Shown in pieces: positions 1-11,901 of a DNA stretch of 64,000 nucleotides (within the stretch, counting starts at the first letter, position 1; each line of letters begins with the position of its first letter). Location: the NCBI GenBank assembly GCA_963693365.1, contig CAVNZM010000012.1:3410001-3474000 (forward strand), in the 5' to 3' direction. Origin of the DNA: Amoebidium appalachense (Eukaryota > Ichthyosporea). The notes below the pieces were generated by a model. The model was not told the DNA's origin, ran no database searches, and was given only the letters and a program-made list of their open reading frames with translations. Made by a program: the position numbers and the translations under genes.

Positions 1-63
1 CACTGGTAACATTGTATACCCTCGTACGACATTGGTACCCAAAATGTTATAAAAAGATGACAA

Positions 64-243
64 TTCTATGAAAACTACTCCGGGACGTGTGTTGCCTCTA
101 GGGGGACATCCCCTTGGACGAAAGTGAACCTGCAATGGTTGTAAACCACGGCAAGCCCCCAGTCATCAATTTATTGATCCGTGAGGTCCTTGTGCCCAAA
201 AAACGGGGGAAGTCTTCGCCCCGTGAAAAAACAGCACGCATGT
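64..243 (+). mobile_element. 3' end fragment of a P-element/THAP-type transposon
   Basis: This stretch is nearly identical to 10260-10438, the 3' end of the long transposon copy in this window, and includes the last codons of its transposase frame. The left 63 bases do not match that copy, so this is a truncated or internally deleted element whose 5' part lies in or beyond 1-63. A 39-bp spacer separates its end from the start of the next copy at 283. Confidence 0.7.
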
Positions 244-282
244 GTGGATCAATGGGGGTGAGTGTGGGTGTAGGTGGGTGGG

Positions 283-720
283 TGAAAAGAAAATGTATAG
301 CCGTAAGGGCTGTAGGTGCTCAACACAGAAGATGTGTTTGTAGCTTTCTGATCTGCTGAAAACTGTCTTGCTTATATACCTAAGCCTACCGACCTGAGCC
401 AATTGAAAATCGATCCAGTGATATGTGAATCTGAATCGAACCAATCAAAATCGGTCTAGCGATATGTGGAATCTGATGTTTTGATTAGCTAATAGAGGCC
501 CGTGTGCGAGCGGCCAATTGCGAACTGCTAAAACACGAAACGAAGCCTACATGGTTATGTCAATATCGAACACCCATCCTACGTGTTTACCCAGAAAAAT
601 ATTTATGTCAATAAATTCCACAATTAAAACCTCTATGAAAACTACTCCGGGACGTGTGTTGCCTCTAGGGGGACATCCCCTTGGACGAAAGTGAACCTGC
701 AATGGTTGTAAACCACGGCA
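283..720 (+). mobile_element. Internally deleted P-element-like derivative
   Basis: Bases 283-632 match the 5' end of the long element (4943-5207, with a small extra block near 350-415), and 635-720 match its 3' coding end (10258-10343). The two are joined directly, so about 5 kb of the interior is missing. This is the classic structure of a non-autonomous deletion derivative mobilised in trans. The 3' side breaks off at 720 before the real element end. Confidence 0.7.
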
Positions 721-770
721 CGAGAGCAGTATGCTTGCTCCAAAGGTTTCACTTAAGGATAGAGGCAAAT

Positions 771-1057
771 TTTGGATTTTGTCCTGGTGCAGAGACTAGC
801 GATCTTGCTAGCCCTGAGATCACAACCTAACCACTGCCGATGGTTGTGATGACGCCAGTAAAGGCGTGCTGGCTTTTACCCCAGCGAGAAGAGGATGAGA
901 AAAAGATGATCCCGACGGGATTTGAACCCGCGACCCCTCTATCTCCGGTCGAGTGCTCTACCAACTGAGCTACGAGATCGGTTAAGATCTCGCAGGCCAC
1001 CAGCCGATCATGGTCTGATTCATGCGATCGGACTGGATAACGATACCATCTTCCAAC
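771..1057 (-). mobile_element. tRNA-derived SINE, copy 1
   Basis: A 287-bp unit repeated almost exactly at 1141-1427 (370 bp offset). On the minus strand it contains a tRNA-like head at 908-979 with good A and B boxes, followed by a tRNA-unrelated body ending near 771. Compact tRNA-headed dispersed repeats of this size are the standard SINE architecture. An 83-bp spacer separates the copies. Confidence 0.7.
908..979 (-). tRNA. tRNA-like head of SINE copy 1 (probably not a functional tRNA)
   Basis: On the minus strand the 7-bp acceptor stem pairs (one G-T), the D arm and T arm (GGTTCAAATCC) are canonical, and the anticodon stem has one G-A mismatch. The loop reads CCGGAGA, placing GGA at the anticodon, but with C at position 33 where tRNAs have U, and there is no long variable arm as a serine tRNA needs. 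I therefore read it as the RNA polymerase III promoter of the SINE. Confidence 0.55.
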
Positions 1058-1140
1058 ATCCCCACTCAGGACGAATCGCAGAATCAGGTTAGGGTGGACT
1101 GCCCCCTCAGTCCCCACTGAACCCCTGTTCATGCTACCAT

Positions 1141-1427
1141 TTTGGATTTTGTCCTGGTGCAGAGACTAGCGATCTTGCTAGCCCTGAGATCACAACCTAA
1201 CCACTGCCGATGGTTGTGATGACGCCAGTAAAGGCGTGCTGGCTTTTACCCCAGCGAGAAGAGGATGAGAAAAAGATGATCCCGACGGGATTTGAACCCG
1301 CGACCCCTCTATCTCCGGTCGAGTGCTCTACCAACTGAGCTACGAGATCGGTTAAGATCTCGCAGGCCACCAGCCGATCATGGTCTGATTCATGCGATCG
1401 GACTGGATAACGATACCATCTTCCAAC
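1141..1427 (-). mobile_element. tRNA-derived SINE, copy 2
   Basis: Second copy of the 287-bp unit at 771-1057, same orientation. Its tRNA-like head is at 1278-1349. Direct tandem spacing at 370 bp suggests a local duplication that carried flanking sequence, or two insertions at nearby targets. Confidence 0.7.
1278..1349 (-). tRNA. tRNA-like head of SINE copy 2
   Basis: Same 72-nt sequence as 908-979, with the same C33 and anticodon-stem mismatch. It is read as the polymerase III promoter of the repeat. Confidence 0.5.
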
Positions 1428-1479
1428 AGCAAATACACGTTTGTTAGTGGCAGCAATGGGGGCCGGCGAAGTCGAGTAT

Positions 1480-2802
1480 AGATCAGGGAACAGTCGGAAG
1501 ATCATCTGCCAAGTTGTTGGATCCTGGAGTCGTCGACCCCGGCCTCGGCCAGGGCTGTGGCCCCCCCAATTCGGAGGCTGTGGCCGGCAAACCGGGAGGG
1601 TGAGAGGCCCGCCCGGGAGAGGAGGGCACGGAAGTCGTCAGAGAAAACACCCTTGGTGTAGGGAATGCCACCGAGACTGAACAGGGGGTCGTCAGGTTGA
1701 CCGGATGTCGTATCCAGGAACTGCCGGAGGAGATGGGCTGGGGAGAAGTGGGTGAGAGGCAGGGCAGCTAGAGTGACGTTGACACTTAGGGCTGTACATC
1801 CATCTTGGAGGTTGGCAGGTGGAGGGTGGCATGGGACAAAGTACTGGTGGGGGTGTAGCTGAAGGTCACGTCCTTCCATTTCACGTGACGGGACGGGTCG
1901 AAGGAAGTCAGGGTCTTGGAGGTAAATTCCCACGAACGGAGGAGACCACAAAAACCGACGATGAGGGCCGTCCAAAGCCGGCGATTGGCTGAGGAGGCCT
2001 GGGTGGGGCACTGGCCATGGAGTAGGCCGAGGTGGGAGGGCAGGAGGGGTTCTCTGGGAGATGATCGGGGTCGGATGTTGTGAGAAAAGCTGCCATCTGC
2101 CCACCCCTTGTAGGAACCAGGCGAGCGACTTGTCGTGGGGGTAGGGAGCCGGAAGTCCCATGTCGAGGTGGAGTCTGGTGATAGCCGAATTGTAGCCGGC
2201 CAAGGAAGAGGCCTGTACCCCTTGTTGGGCACACCAGGCAAGAAAGAGCTGCACGGTGTGTGGGGAGGCCGGGAGGTAGGACCCGGAGGAGGATGGCAGC
2301 CGAGATGCCACAAAAATCGATGAACACTTTCTGCACCCGGGAGTAGAAGGCCCGAGAGTCGAGGTTGAGACTCAGGGCCTGGCACTCCTGCAGGGTAGTG
2401 GTGGCTCGAAGCAGCACGGCCGGAGCAAAGTGGGGGGCCAATCTGCCAGCGTTGCTCCGGAAGGGAAGATCGGGGGGGGGGGGAGGGGAGGGGGGGGGGG
2501 GGTTGAGCCCAGGGGAAGGGAGAGGGCAAGTGCCGGAAGGCAGCCTGCACGTCTGCCACTGCCATGTAGCAGCCGGGGCCTGCGTCGAGAATGAGCTGGG
2601 GTCCCGGGCTTGAATTTTTTTTTTTTTTTTTGTAGTAACGGCGCCGATGGGGGAGGAACGGAGGACCGGAAACTCAGCAAGGAATTGGTCCGGGAAGAGG
2701 GTGGCCGCGCTGGTGGCCGAGGGGGGGCTGGGCCTCCGGGTCTGAGCCTCGGGGGAAGGTGTGGTTAGCAAGGGTGGGGCACCCTCGGGGAGACCCCGGC
2801 AG

Positions 2803-2837
<35 letters not shown>

Positions 2838-2948
2838 CAGGGCCCCGGGGGGTTTCGAGTAGGGCAGCTGGGCCCGAGAGAGGTTGCAGGCAGGGCAGCG
2901 GGGCCATGTGCAGGGGATGCCCGAGCACGCAGGGATGCGGGCGGACAC
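1480..2948 (-). pseudogene. Broken tyrosine-recombinase element (DIRS/Crypton-like)
   Basis: Read on the minus strand, about 2310 to 2100 encodes a core-binding-like segment (LAGYNSAITRLHLDMG) and 1790 to 1502 the catalytic end, with the signature GHSLRIGGATALAEAG expected around the second catalytic Arg/His of tyrosine recombinases. The frame changes near 2040 and again at the LGR|W motif at about 1503, where one base appears missing just before the expected catalytic Tyr region. Upstream frames (to 2948) are proline-rich low complexity. The element is inactive as it stands. DIRS-type retrotransposon versus Crypton cannot be separated without an RT domain, which I do not see. Confidence 0.6.
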
Positions 2949-3572
2949 AGAGTTAGAAGGGGGGGGGGGGAGGGAGTGCTAGGTGAGTGTAAGGGGGGGG
3001 GGGGAGGCTCGTGGGATGGGTGGGGAGTAAAATTATGTGCAGTGGCCAGAATAACGTCTTTGTGTAGGGACATGTATTCTGTGGCGCGCGCGGGCGCCGT
3101 AGGTGGCCTGCAAAAATTTTGTACTCAGCCCTAGTGGCCCGTGCTCCCGAGCTCCGTGTCCCTGTACCCGTGTATCCTAGCTCCTAGCCCCTATGTTCTA
3201 TCTTGTGTGTGCGGGCAGCTGGGCCCGAGGGAGGTTGCAGGCAGAACAGCGGGACCATGTGCAGGGGATGCCCGAGCACGCGGGGATGCGGGCGGGCACA
3301 GAGTTAGAAGGGGGGGGGGGGGGGGGGAGGGGGAGTGCTAGGTGAGTGTAAGGGGGGGGGGGGGGGGGGGGCTCGTGGGATGGGTGGGGAGTAAAATTAT
3401 GTGCAGTGGCCAGAATAACGTCTTTGTGTAGGGACATGTATTCTGTGGCGCGCGCGGGCGCCGTAGGTGGCCTGCAAAAATTTGTACTCAGCCCTAGTGA
3501 CCCGTGCTCCCGAGCTCCGTGTCCCTGTACCCGTGTATCCTAGCTCCTAGCCCCTGTGTTCTATCTGTGTGT
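2862..3572. repeat. Tandem duplication, period about 351 bp
   Basis: The block starting GGGCAGCTGGGCCCGAG at 2862 recurs at 3213. The copies are alike through the conserved GGCGCGCGCGGGCGCC core and differ mainly in the length of their internal poly-G tracts. They lie just upstream (in minus-strand sense) of the tyrosine-recombinase fragment, so they may be repeats belonging to that element. Confidence 0.7.
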
Positions 3573-4942
3573 GTGGGTGTGCGCGTAGACTAGGCATTAG
3601 GCTTGCAGTCTTTGCGGGGGTGTGTGCCAGAGCAGAGCGGGCACACGTGGGAGAGGGGGCAGGGCTGCTTAGCGCAGGACCGACCTTAAATGTGGAAATT
3701 CATGTAGTGTGTGGCGGGTAGCTCCACCGATCGGGCCGGTGTTGCCAGGCCGGGGTGCGGGTCAGGGCGGTTGGGGGTTTGTCCCCTGCCGGGCTTGTGG
3801 GGCGGTGTGAAGCCATCAAGACCACAGCCGGGCTTGGGGTACTACATGGGACAGGCCTGAGGGGGGGCTTCAGGGGTAGAGGGGAGAGTGGCTTGGAGGG
3901 TCCGTGGTGGTGGGGGCCGCCGGAGGCGCGTCAGTGCCCGCGGGAGCGTTGGGCAGCTGGTTGCGGAGGTCGCGTAATTTGAAATTCGTTTGGAGGGGCG
4001 TCGAGCCTGAGGGTTCTTGCTGCTCGGGGGTTACTGGGAAAGCCGGAACAGGGAGGGGAGGAGGGGCTTTGACGGGATTGGTTTTGGGATCAGGCATGAC
4101 GGAGGCAGGGTCAAAGGCAGGTAAGTCCGGACGGAGAAGGTTAACTGGGTCGGGCCAGGGGCTTTTGGAAACGGGGGGCGGGCAGCACGGTAGGCTGGCT
4201 GGGCAGAAACGTGGATGGGCAGGCAGCACGGTAGGCTGGCTGGGCAGAAACGTGGATGGGAACGACCGGACCTGGCAGCATGTGTAGCTGGCCGGGGTCG
4301 GGTGGCAACAGGGGGGGAACAGCTGCAGGGGAACTGGGGCCGTGCAGGGTTTGGGGTAGCTGAGATCTCGACGAGGCTGGCCTTGTGATCTGAGGAAAAA
4401 TGCTGCTGGAATGCGGGGCAGACCAATGGAATGTGAGGTATCCATCGACAGTGAAGTCATGGTGGGGGGAGACATGGCGGGAAACAGGGTGGGAAAACAG
4501 GGAAGGAGGCGGGTTGAACACGGTAAGCTGTTCTGGCAGGGACTTGGGGTCAGGACTCCTGAACAGTAGGAAAGCACAAGGTGCTTTGACTGGGTTTAAC
4601 ATAAGCGACGCGATTGGAGTACCGTGTTTGAATACTCAGAAGGCAATCGGGCAAGGACTATGAGCGAGGATAGTCAATGCGGATCGAAGCGGGGTGTGAA
4701 ATTCTAGGCCATCGGGATTGAAAACGGGGTTTGAAATTAGACGAGTGGTAGGGACTTAGATCACAGCGGCGCGGCGCGTGAGGGAGCATGTCAGGAAATC
4801 TTCTTGAAGTGTCGAGGAACTTGTAGTGCGACTAGCCCTAACCGGGACGGAACTGGCAGGAGTGCAAGCCTAACTTGTGAGGAGGACACGAGGGCAAGCT
4901 GAACTTGCAAGGATGGCACGATTGTCAAGGTGTGACAGAAAA
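3573..4942. other. G-rich non-coding DNA with a short tandem repeat
   Basis: No protein family is recognisable on either strand; the open frames are proline/serine-rich translations of G-rich DNA. A 41-bp unit (GGCAGCACGGTAGGCTGGCT...) is repeated at 4181 and 4222. Confidence 0.5.
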
Positions 4943-5230
4943 ACTGAAAAGAAAATGTATAGCCGTAAGGGCTGTAGGTGCTCAACACAGAAGATGTGTT
5001 TGTAGCTTGAATCGAACCAATCAAAATCGGTCTAGCGATATGTGGAATCTGATGTTTTGATTAGCTAATAGGTGCCCGTGTGCGAGCGGCCAATTGCGAA
5101 CTGCTAAAACACGAAACGAAGCCTACATGGTTATGTCAATATCGAACACCCATCCTACGTGTTTACCCAGAAAAATATTTATGTCAATAAATTCCACAAA
5201 TAAAACCGTTACCCAAAAAAGCTCGGGGTG

Positions 5231-5521
5231 ATGTTTGCTGATGCAGCCGCTACGCAGATGCCAAGATCTTGTGCTGTCTACGGCTGCACAACTAATTACA
5301 AAGGGCACGAGAGTGCATCTTGTTTTGCTTTTCCTAACAAAACTAAAGAGCCCGAGCATTTTCACAAGTGGGTCAGTATCTGCAAACACCAAGACTTAAC
5401 GGTAAATAGTAACACAAGCTGTATAGGACATATTTGTATCAAGCATTTTAGGCCCGAACAACTTGACCTAGGTTTTGACTACAAAGATCCTAAAACAGAT
5501 ATATCTCGGTTTATTCAATAA
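5231..5521 (+). CDS. THAP zinc-finger domain of a P-element transposase
   Basis: A 96-residue frame carries the C2CH THAP signature: C-x4-C near the N terminus (CAVYGC), a conserved Trp about 30 residues on (HKWVSIC), and the closing CIKHF with C-x2-H. THAP domains bind the transposon ends in the P-element family. The frame stops after the domain, so it is either a separate exon or a truncated product; the matching catalytic region lies 3 kb downstream. It starts at the ATG at 5231 next to the 5' end sequence shared with the deletion copy. Confidence 0.7.
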   Translation: MFADAAATQMPRSCAVYGCTTNYKGHESASCFAFPNKTKEPEHFHKWVSICKHQDLTVNSNTSCIGHICIKHFRPEQLDLGFDYKDPKTDISRFIQ

Positions 5522-6640
5522 GTTAAACATTCCCACCCGAGGTGCAAAGAGAATCAGAATCAGATTCCTTGCATATTCAACACAGAACTGAATATAATCA
5601 TAAAGGTCTGGAAAAGACACCCAGGAGAAACCCAGAGGATGGACCACTTTGGATCTACTATTCAAAAATCGATCAATTTTTTTGCTTCGCTCCAACACCC
5701 GAGGTTGGCCGCCATGGGGCCGTCGTTTGTCGGGCTGCCTGGCAGCGGCTCCAGCTGCCCGACGTAGAAGCTACTTCTGGCAAAGACAAACCCCTTTACG
5801 TAACAATATTTGCTTTTTCCTCAAAATGCTACACAGATGCTTTTTATTATAGATGATAATTTCTATCGTCTTAGTTATTTTGGGGTTTGCAGGCTTGTTG
5901 CGTTGGGCGTTTTTCTTAGCCAATCGTGATCATGAGGGCATCACACATGCACCGTAGTTAAACATATGCACAAGTACTACGGGTGTTGAACATTTACTGC
6001 CTGCATGGTGCGTTTCTGCCAAATACACTCTCTGGGGGTAGAGTAGGCATGGCGTGTGAACATTATACACACGTACAGCGTGATCATTCAGTCCACCTTT
6101 TTGTGGAATGCCCTGTCAGCCATATACATACAGACAACGGGAAGGCGTTTCGGTCGAAAACACATCATGACTGTTTTCCACACCGTCCAACGCAACCAGC
6201 AGACTCTGACAGACACCCTGTTGTTCTTTTTGTAATAAATTACCTGTTGCATATATCGTCTCGTCAAGTATCCCTTGCATCCAAAGGTCACTTGAGTGCA
6301 ACGTGTTTTGTTGCACAGTGCAGTGTGCAGAGGTAGCACTAGTATAGGTACGAGCCCACTATGTACTGCCACTAACATGAAACAAGTCGAATTAGATGCT
6401 TGCTACTTAGCTGTATTGTTTTTCTTTCTCTTGCTCACGGATAAAAGAAATGCAAACCCGGCAGCTCTCTTTCTATTCTAAGTCTTTGTACATCTACCCG
6501 CCTGTTCTCTCCCTACACAAGATCTGCGCAGAAGCTGCTAATTATATCTAACGTTACGTTGTCTTGGGCTAGCACTAACCCGGACCGTGCGTGTTTGCAA
6601 ACCGCCACTGCACCAAAAGAGGCCGGTTAATATACTGTGC
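5522..6640. other. Transposon interior without recognisable gene
   Basis: Short frames only on both strands. Nothing that I can assign; assumed to be intron or decayed transposon DNA between the THAP exon and the microsatellites. Confidence 0.4.
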
Positions 6641-6713
6641 CAGTGTGTCGTTTGTTACACAGGGTAAGTGTGTGTGTGTATTGCGCATGTGTGTGTACTG
6701 TGTGTGACATTAA

Positions 6714-7372
<659 letters not shown>

Positions 7373-7450
7373 GTGTATGTCGACGTCAGTGAAGGTGTAC
7401 GTTGTTATGCTCTCACGGTCCTCTTCCTAGCCTTCCCTCCCGGGACCCTT

Positions 7451-7622
7451 CCCCCCCCCCCCCCCCCTCTCTTTCCCCCTCCCTCGCCAGGGGCACCTTG
7501 TTGCCCCGCCTCTCTTGTAGATGCCTAGGGAGGGAGGTGGTGGTGGGGGAGGGAGGAAGGGGGAGGAAGGAAGGCATAAGGAACTTCGGAAAGGGGGGGG
7601 GGGGGGGGGGGGGGGGGGGGGG
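7451..7622. repeat. Poly-C tract (left) and poly-G tract (right) bounding a 130-bp purine/pyrimidine-rich segment
   Basis: Poly-C lies at about 7450-7466 and poly-G at about 7593-7622. The same arrangement (poly-C left, poly-G right) recurs twice in the viral part (15856-16647 and 35753-36117). Confidence 0.75.
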
Positions 7623-7779
7623 CTGGCGGGCAAAAGTGGGGTTTGGGTGGGGCGGCTGGGGAAGGTGGGGTCGATATGGAGAAAGTAACAGACCTGTGTC
7701 AGAAGTGTTGAAGTGAGCGAGGTCAAGCTGCCTTGTTTACATGTAGTTATTTGTGTGTATATGTGTGTGTGTGTCACGG

Positions 7780-7784
<5 letters not shown>

Positions 7785-7832
<48 letters not shown>

Positions 7833-7841
7833 CTCTCTCGT

Positions 7842-7883
<42 letters not shown>

Positions 7884-8020
7884 ACTCTGGTGTGTGTGTG
7901 TGTCTGTGTGTGTGTGTGTGTGTACGACATGTGTGTGTGCGTGTGTGCGTGTGTGCGTGTGTGTGTGTGTGTTTTTGTGTATTTTTGTTTGCCAATGATG
8001 TGTGTGTGTGTTTCTTACGG
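7785..8020. repeat. (GT)n and (CT)n microsatellites
   Basis: GT runs, then a CT-rich run, then more GT runs. No coding content. Confidence 0.9.
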
Positions 8021-8039
8021 CCCGGTGTTCTGGCCTAAG

Positions 8040-8696
8040 TTAGTTGTGTAGAGGGGGGACTAGTACGGGCGGGCCTTCCCATGCAGTCAGGGGCGGGCAG
8101 GTGGGTGGTTATGGGCAGTGTATAAGTTGAGCATGATGGGGGTGGGACAAACTTGAGCCGATGCCTGAACAACCAAGTCATGTTTATTTGGCTTCTTCTG
8201 AGTGGTAGCACCAAAACCCCACTGTTTGCACCTTCTAGAACGGGCGTACAGTGGGACAAGCTCCGGTAACAGGTTTGAGGTGTAGTGGCTTGTTGTCGAT
8301 GACACAAAAAAAGTTGCAGTGACCGGGTTAAAGTGGTCTCTGCATAACCTTTGGCTCTTATAGGTTCTTTTTTCACTCTACTGGGCCACGTCACGGCGTC
8401 TTCTAACCATAGTTCCGTGAACCACACACCATACCACCACGTCCACAGATCTAGACTCCGGAGGTAGACTGCAGCTCACTGATGAGCAGGCATGTGCGTG
8501 CGGGGCTTTTGATTGTTTAACCAATATTTTAAACTGTTGTTATTTGTGTCATATACAATTACTCACTACTCTAAAAGTGCGCTTATACTAGCTTAAAGTA
8601 GGTTAGATAGAGTCGCTTCAGTTCTTGTAGGTGTTGTAAGTTTCGCACGGAAAACCATGGCGCTGCGGCTGCGCAGTCTGCACACGGGAAGGCCCT
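8040..8696. other. No recognisable gene
   Basis: Short frames only. Presumed transposon interior between the microsatellites and the transposase coding blocks. Confidence 0.4.
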
Positions 8697-9290
8697 ATGG
8701 CTCCAGAGCCGCATTCCACAGATCGGCCTATTATAGATCCAAAGTGGTCCATAGACGAGAAGAGCAAAACAAACGAGCAAAGCTCCAGGAAGAGGCTGAT
8801 TCGGAAGGCCCGGCTAAAACAACGTGACACCATACACTCGTTCAGCGAGTTGTGCGACAACTTCTTAGACCGTCTAAATAGCGTAGGCACGCTGGGGCTC
8901 TGGAAAGTCACACAAACGAGCAGTGAAAGCATACAAGCGGTACTGCTGACAACAGTTACCCCGTCATTTCCCGGCGGGGTGCCCTTTCCCTTTGTGGGAG
9001 CAGTGGTAACTGTTGATCATAACCTTTCTGCAGTGCCTGTTGTGCACACACCGTCTGTGTTTGGGGCTACATCTTATTCGGTTTCGGTTGACTCGCACAC
9101 GTCACATTCTATATCTCGGTGGTCCGAGTTGTACCAGTTACTTCATTCGTGCAAGGAGAAGGCCAACTCAGCAAAGCCAACGACAGTGGGCATTGGGAGC
9201 GAGCGTGAGCAGATAAAGGCGGTGCTGCCAGTGCCGCGCCCTCCTCTAGCGCTTGCCAGAGAATTCTGGAGCAACATCTCCGGGAGCTAG
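8697..9290 (+). pseudogene. P-element-type transposase, upstream coding block
   Basis: A 197-residue open frame that leads, after one frame change near 9285, into the block at 9362. It is basic near its start (RKRLIRKARLKQR) and has no diagnostic motif of its own. I place it in the transposase because of position and because the next frame begins mid-domain. Its start and any splice sites are uncertain. Confidence 0.4.
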
Positions 9291-9361
9291 TCGAGGAAGC
9301 GGAGTCGGACGAATGCGAGCAGGAGGCACGCTTTTTCGGGTTCATCTGCGAACAGCTCCGT

Positions 9362-10339
9362 TTGTTTTCAGTCCCAAAGAACAACCGGAGGTACGAAACC
9401 AACACGTTTTTATTTTCCCTCGAGCTACGCTCACGATCACACACGGCCTACCATGCACTATCCCGCAGCGGCTTTCTAGTACTTCCGAACGATCGCACAC
9501 TAGATCACAAATCCAACGGTCTTTCTCCAACCGCCGCCCTTTCTCCGGACGGTGCCAACCTCTTATACCTTTCAACACGCCAACAGCAGTGTGAACCGCA
9601 CGAGTTGCTTTGCATGATACAGTCCGACGAGATCCACGTGACCAATTCCACCGATTTTTGCTGGGGTATCCTTGTTGGTGCAGCTGCTAACAAACAAACG
9701 GAATCGGCCAAGCAAGTGGACCAGTCATTCTACCTTTATTATAGTATTCGAGGAAAATTTCGGGAAACACTCCTTCTATACCCGGTGCAGGGCCAGGACG
9801 CAAATGTCCTCAAGGAGGGGACCAAGAGTAGCATTCAACAAGCGGTGCGCGCGGGCTTTCTTCCCATAATAATTGTCGCCGACGGAAATAGAACAAACAG
9901 CAGCTCTTTTTATGCCCTTGCTCGGGAGGCCGGGGTCGACACGAAAAAGGGCCTTCCAGTTCGTATTCCTCACCCCTTTTTGGACGGTTATCCTTTGTTT
10001 CTTCTTCACGATACCAACCACCTCTGCAAGACTATCCGCAACAATTGGCTAGCCGCAACCAAATTCTATTTTCTTGATTTCTTCGACGAGAACTTTCCGG
10101 GTGGTGTTGTTCCGGGGGGCTGTGCCGACTTTAACCACTTTCGCTCCATTCACTTTTCCCAGGTGGATCTCTTGGTCAAATTAGCCCCAAAACTCACAGC
10201 CAAGGTATGCTTTCCCAGCCCATACGAGCAACAGCGCACCAATCTCGCTCTTGCTATTTTCTATGAAAACTACTCCGGGACGTGTGTTGCCTCTAGGCGG
10301 ACATCCCCTTGGACGAAAGTGAACCTGCAATGGTTGTAA
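9362..10339 (+). pseudogene. P-element/THAP9-like transposase, catalytic region
   Basis: A 325-residue frame with the features of P-element transposases: an early segment where the family has its hairpin (HTAYHALSRSGFLVLPNDRTL), then the RNase H-like region with IIIVADGNRTNSSSF and HDTNHLCKTIRNNW, followed by a short C terminus. A complete family protein would be 700-900 residues with the THAP domain in front. Here the parts sit in different frames separated by microsatellites, so the copy is probably dead. Its 3' end (from about 10260) is the segment shared with the two shortened copies at the left of the window. Confidence 0.65.
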
Positions 10340-10698
10340 ACCACGGCAAGCCCCCAGTCATCAATTTATTGATCCGTGAGGTCCTTGTGCCCAAAAAACG
10401 GGGGAAGTCTTCGCCCCGTGAAAAAACAGCACGTATGTCGCCCCCCTCCCTCTCTACTCTTATTCTAAGCTTCCGTCACTATATAAGATGATAATTACAA
10501 TCCTAAATACAACATGTGATCGAAATCCAGAAAATCGTCAATTTTGGAATTTTACCTATCATAGTTTGGAATTTATGAATTTTATAAGAATCTTAAATTG
10601 TAATTAACAGATTTATAAGATAGAATAAGTAATTTAGTACGATTAACATTGTATGTTAGGAATTAAATTAAATCATTCAATGTTAGGAAATAATAAAG

Positions 10699-11091
10699 AT
10701 GAGAAAACACGATAAACAAGAATTAATATATGTAACAGAAGAGAAAACGAAAGGTAGAGAAATATTTAAGAAGGTGTATGGGATAGGAGAAAAGGAATAT
10801 GCAACAATAAGTGTAGAATTAGGATTGTCAAGCAATCAAGGTAGAGGAGTAACGTCATATGAAAGAAGTCAAATTGACAATTATATTAAGAGACGTATGA
10901 AGTTTACAACATTAATTACAAATGACTTTCATATTAAACCTATTGAACAAAATTTAAGAGCTGCTACTAATTCTAAGATTTTAACTTTACAAAACATTAA
11001 AACATATAAAGGTATTCGCCATAAAAAGGGATTACCAGTAAATGGACAACGTACTAAAACTAATGCTGTTTCGGCTAGACGTAAAAGATAA
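10699..11091 (+). CDS. rps13: Mitochondrial ribosomal protein S13
   Basis: A 130-residue, very AT-rich gene whose C terminus has the uS13 signature GLPVNGQRTKTN followed by the usual basic tail; the middle contains YKGIRHKKGLP, typical of the head protein that contacts tRNA and the A-site finger. The N-terminal half is divergent. It lies 60 bp upstream of atp6 on the same strand, as in compact organelle genomes. Presence of rps13 in mitochondrial DNA excludes ordinary animals and fits many protists. The surrounding nuclear and viral DNA is far richer in GC. Confidence 0.85.
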   Translation: MRKHDKQELIYVTEEKTKGREIFKKVYGIGEKEYATISVELGLSSNQGRGVTSYERSQIDNYIKRRMKFTTLITNDFHIKPIEQNLRAATNSKILTLQNIKTYKGIRHKKGLPVNGQRTKTNAVSARRKR

Positions 11092-11151
11092 CTAGTTTAT
11101 CTTAACAAACAAGTAATACCTTTAGAGGTTAGAATTTAGGTAATAATAAAG

Positions 11152-11901
11152 ATGATAATAGGATCACCATTAGAACAATTTGTAATAAATCCATTAGTAA
11201 GCATATCAATGATAGGAATAGATCTATCAATAACGAATTCATCATTAACGATGATAATAGCCATAATATTAATAATAACAGCATATAAATTAAGCATAGA
11301 AAGAGGGTACATCGTACCAACTAGAATACAATCTGTAGTAGAAATCTTATACGAGACTGTTTATGGATTAATTAAAGATAACATCGGAGAAAAAGGTAAT
11401 GCTTATTTTCCCTTTATCTTTACTTTATTCACATATATAGTAGTTTTAAACTTAATGGGAATGGTTCCTTATGTATTTAGTGCTACTGCTCACATTAGTG
11501 TTGCTTTAGCTTTATCATTTGGAATTTGATTCGGAGTTACCTTACGTGGATTTAGTCTTCACGGTATTAACTTCTTAAGCATGTTCATGCCACAAGGAGC
11601 TCCAATGGCTCTTGCTCCTTTATTAGTAATGATTGAATTAGTAAGTTATTCAGCTAGAGCAATCTCATTAGGTGTTCGTCTTGCTGCCAACGTGAGTTCC
11701 GGACATCTTTTACTTGCTATTCTAAGCGGGTTTGCTTGAACAATGTTAAGTACAGGAGGTATTTTAGCGGCAGTTAGTATCTTACCAGCATTAGTCGTAT
11801 TTGCTATGTCTGGATTAGAATTAGCCGTTGCGGTTATTCAAGCTTATGTTTTCACACTCTTAACTTGTATTTATATTAACGATGCTATTCATTTACATTA
11901 A
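11152..11901 (+). CDS. atp6: ATP synthase F0 subunit a (mitochondrial; TGA = Trp)
   Basis: Read with TGA as tryptophan at 11527 and 11737, the frame runs unbroken for 249 residues to TAA at 11899. It has the subunit-a hallmarks: the [11 protein letters not shown] region, [14 protein letters not shown], the helix [16 protein letters not shown] with the essential Arg, and the closing [23 protein letters not shown] block. This is the proton channel subunit facing the c-ring in the inner membrane. With the standard code the gene would be cut at 125 residues, so the code assignment is directly supported by the conserved Trp positions. Confidence 0.93.

Noticed and set aside
908-979. Functional tRNA-Ser(GGA)
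   Set aside because: C at position 33, an anticodon-stem mismatch, no long variable arm, and an exact repeat inside a 287-bp SINE unit.
827-1505. Two minus-strand frames containing LVAQLVEHSTGDRGVAGSNP
   Set aside because: This peptide is the well-known translation of a tRNA gene; both frames lie over the SINE copies.
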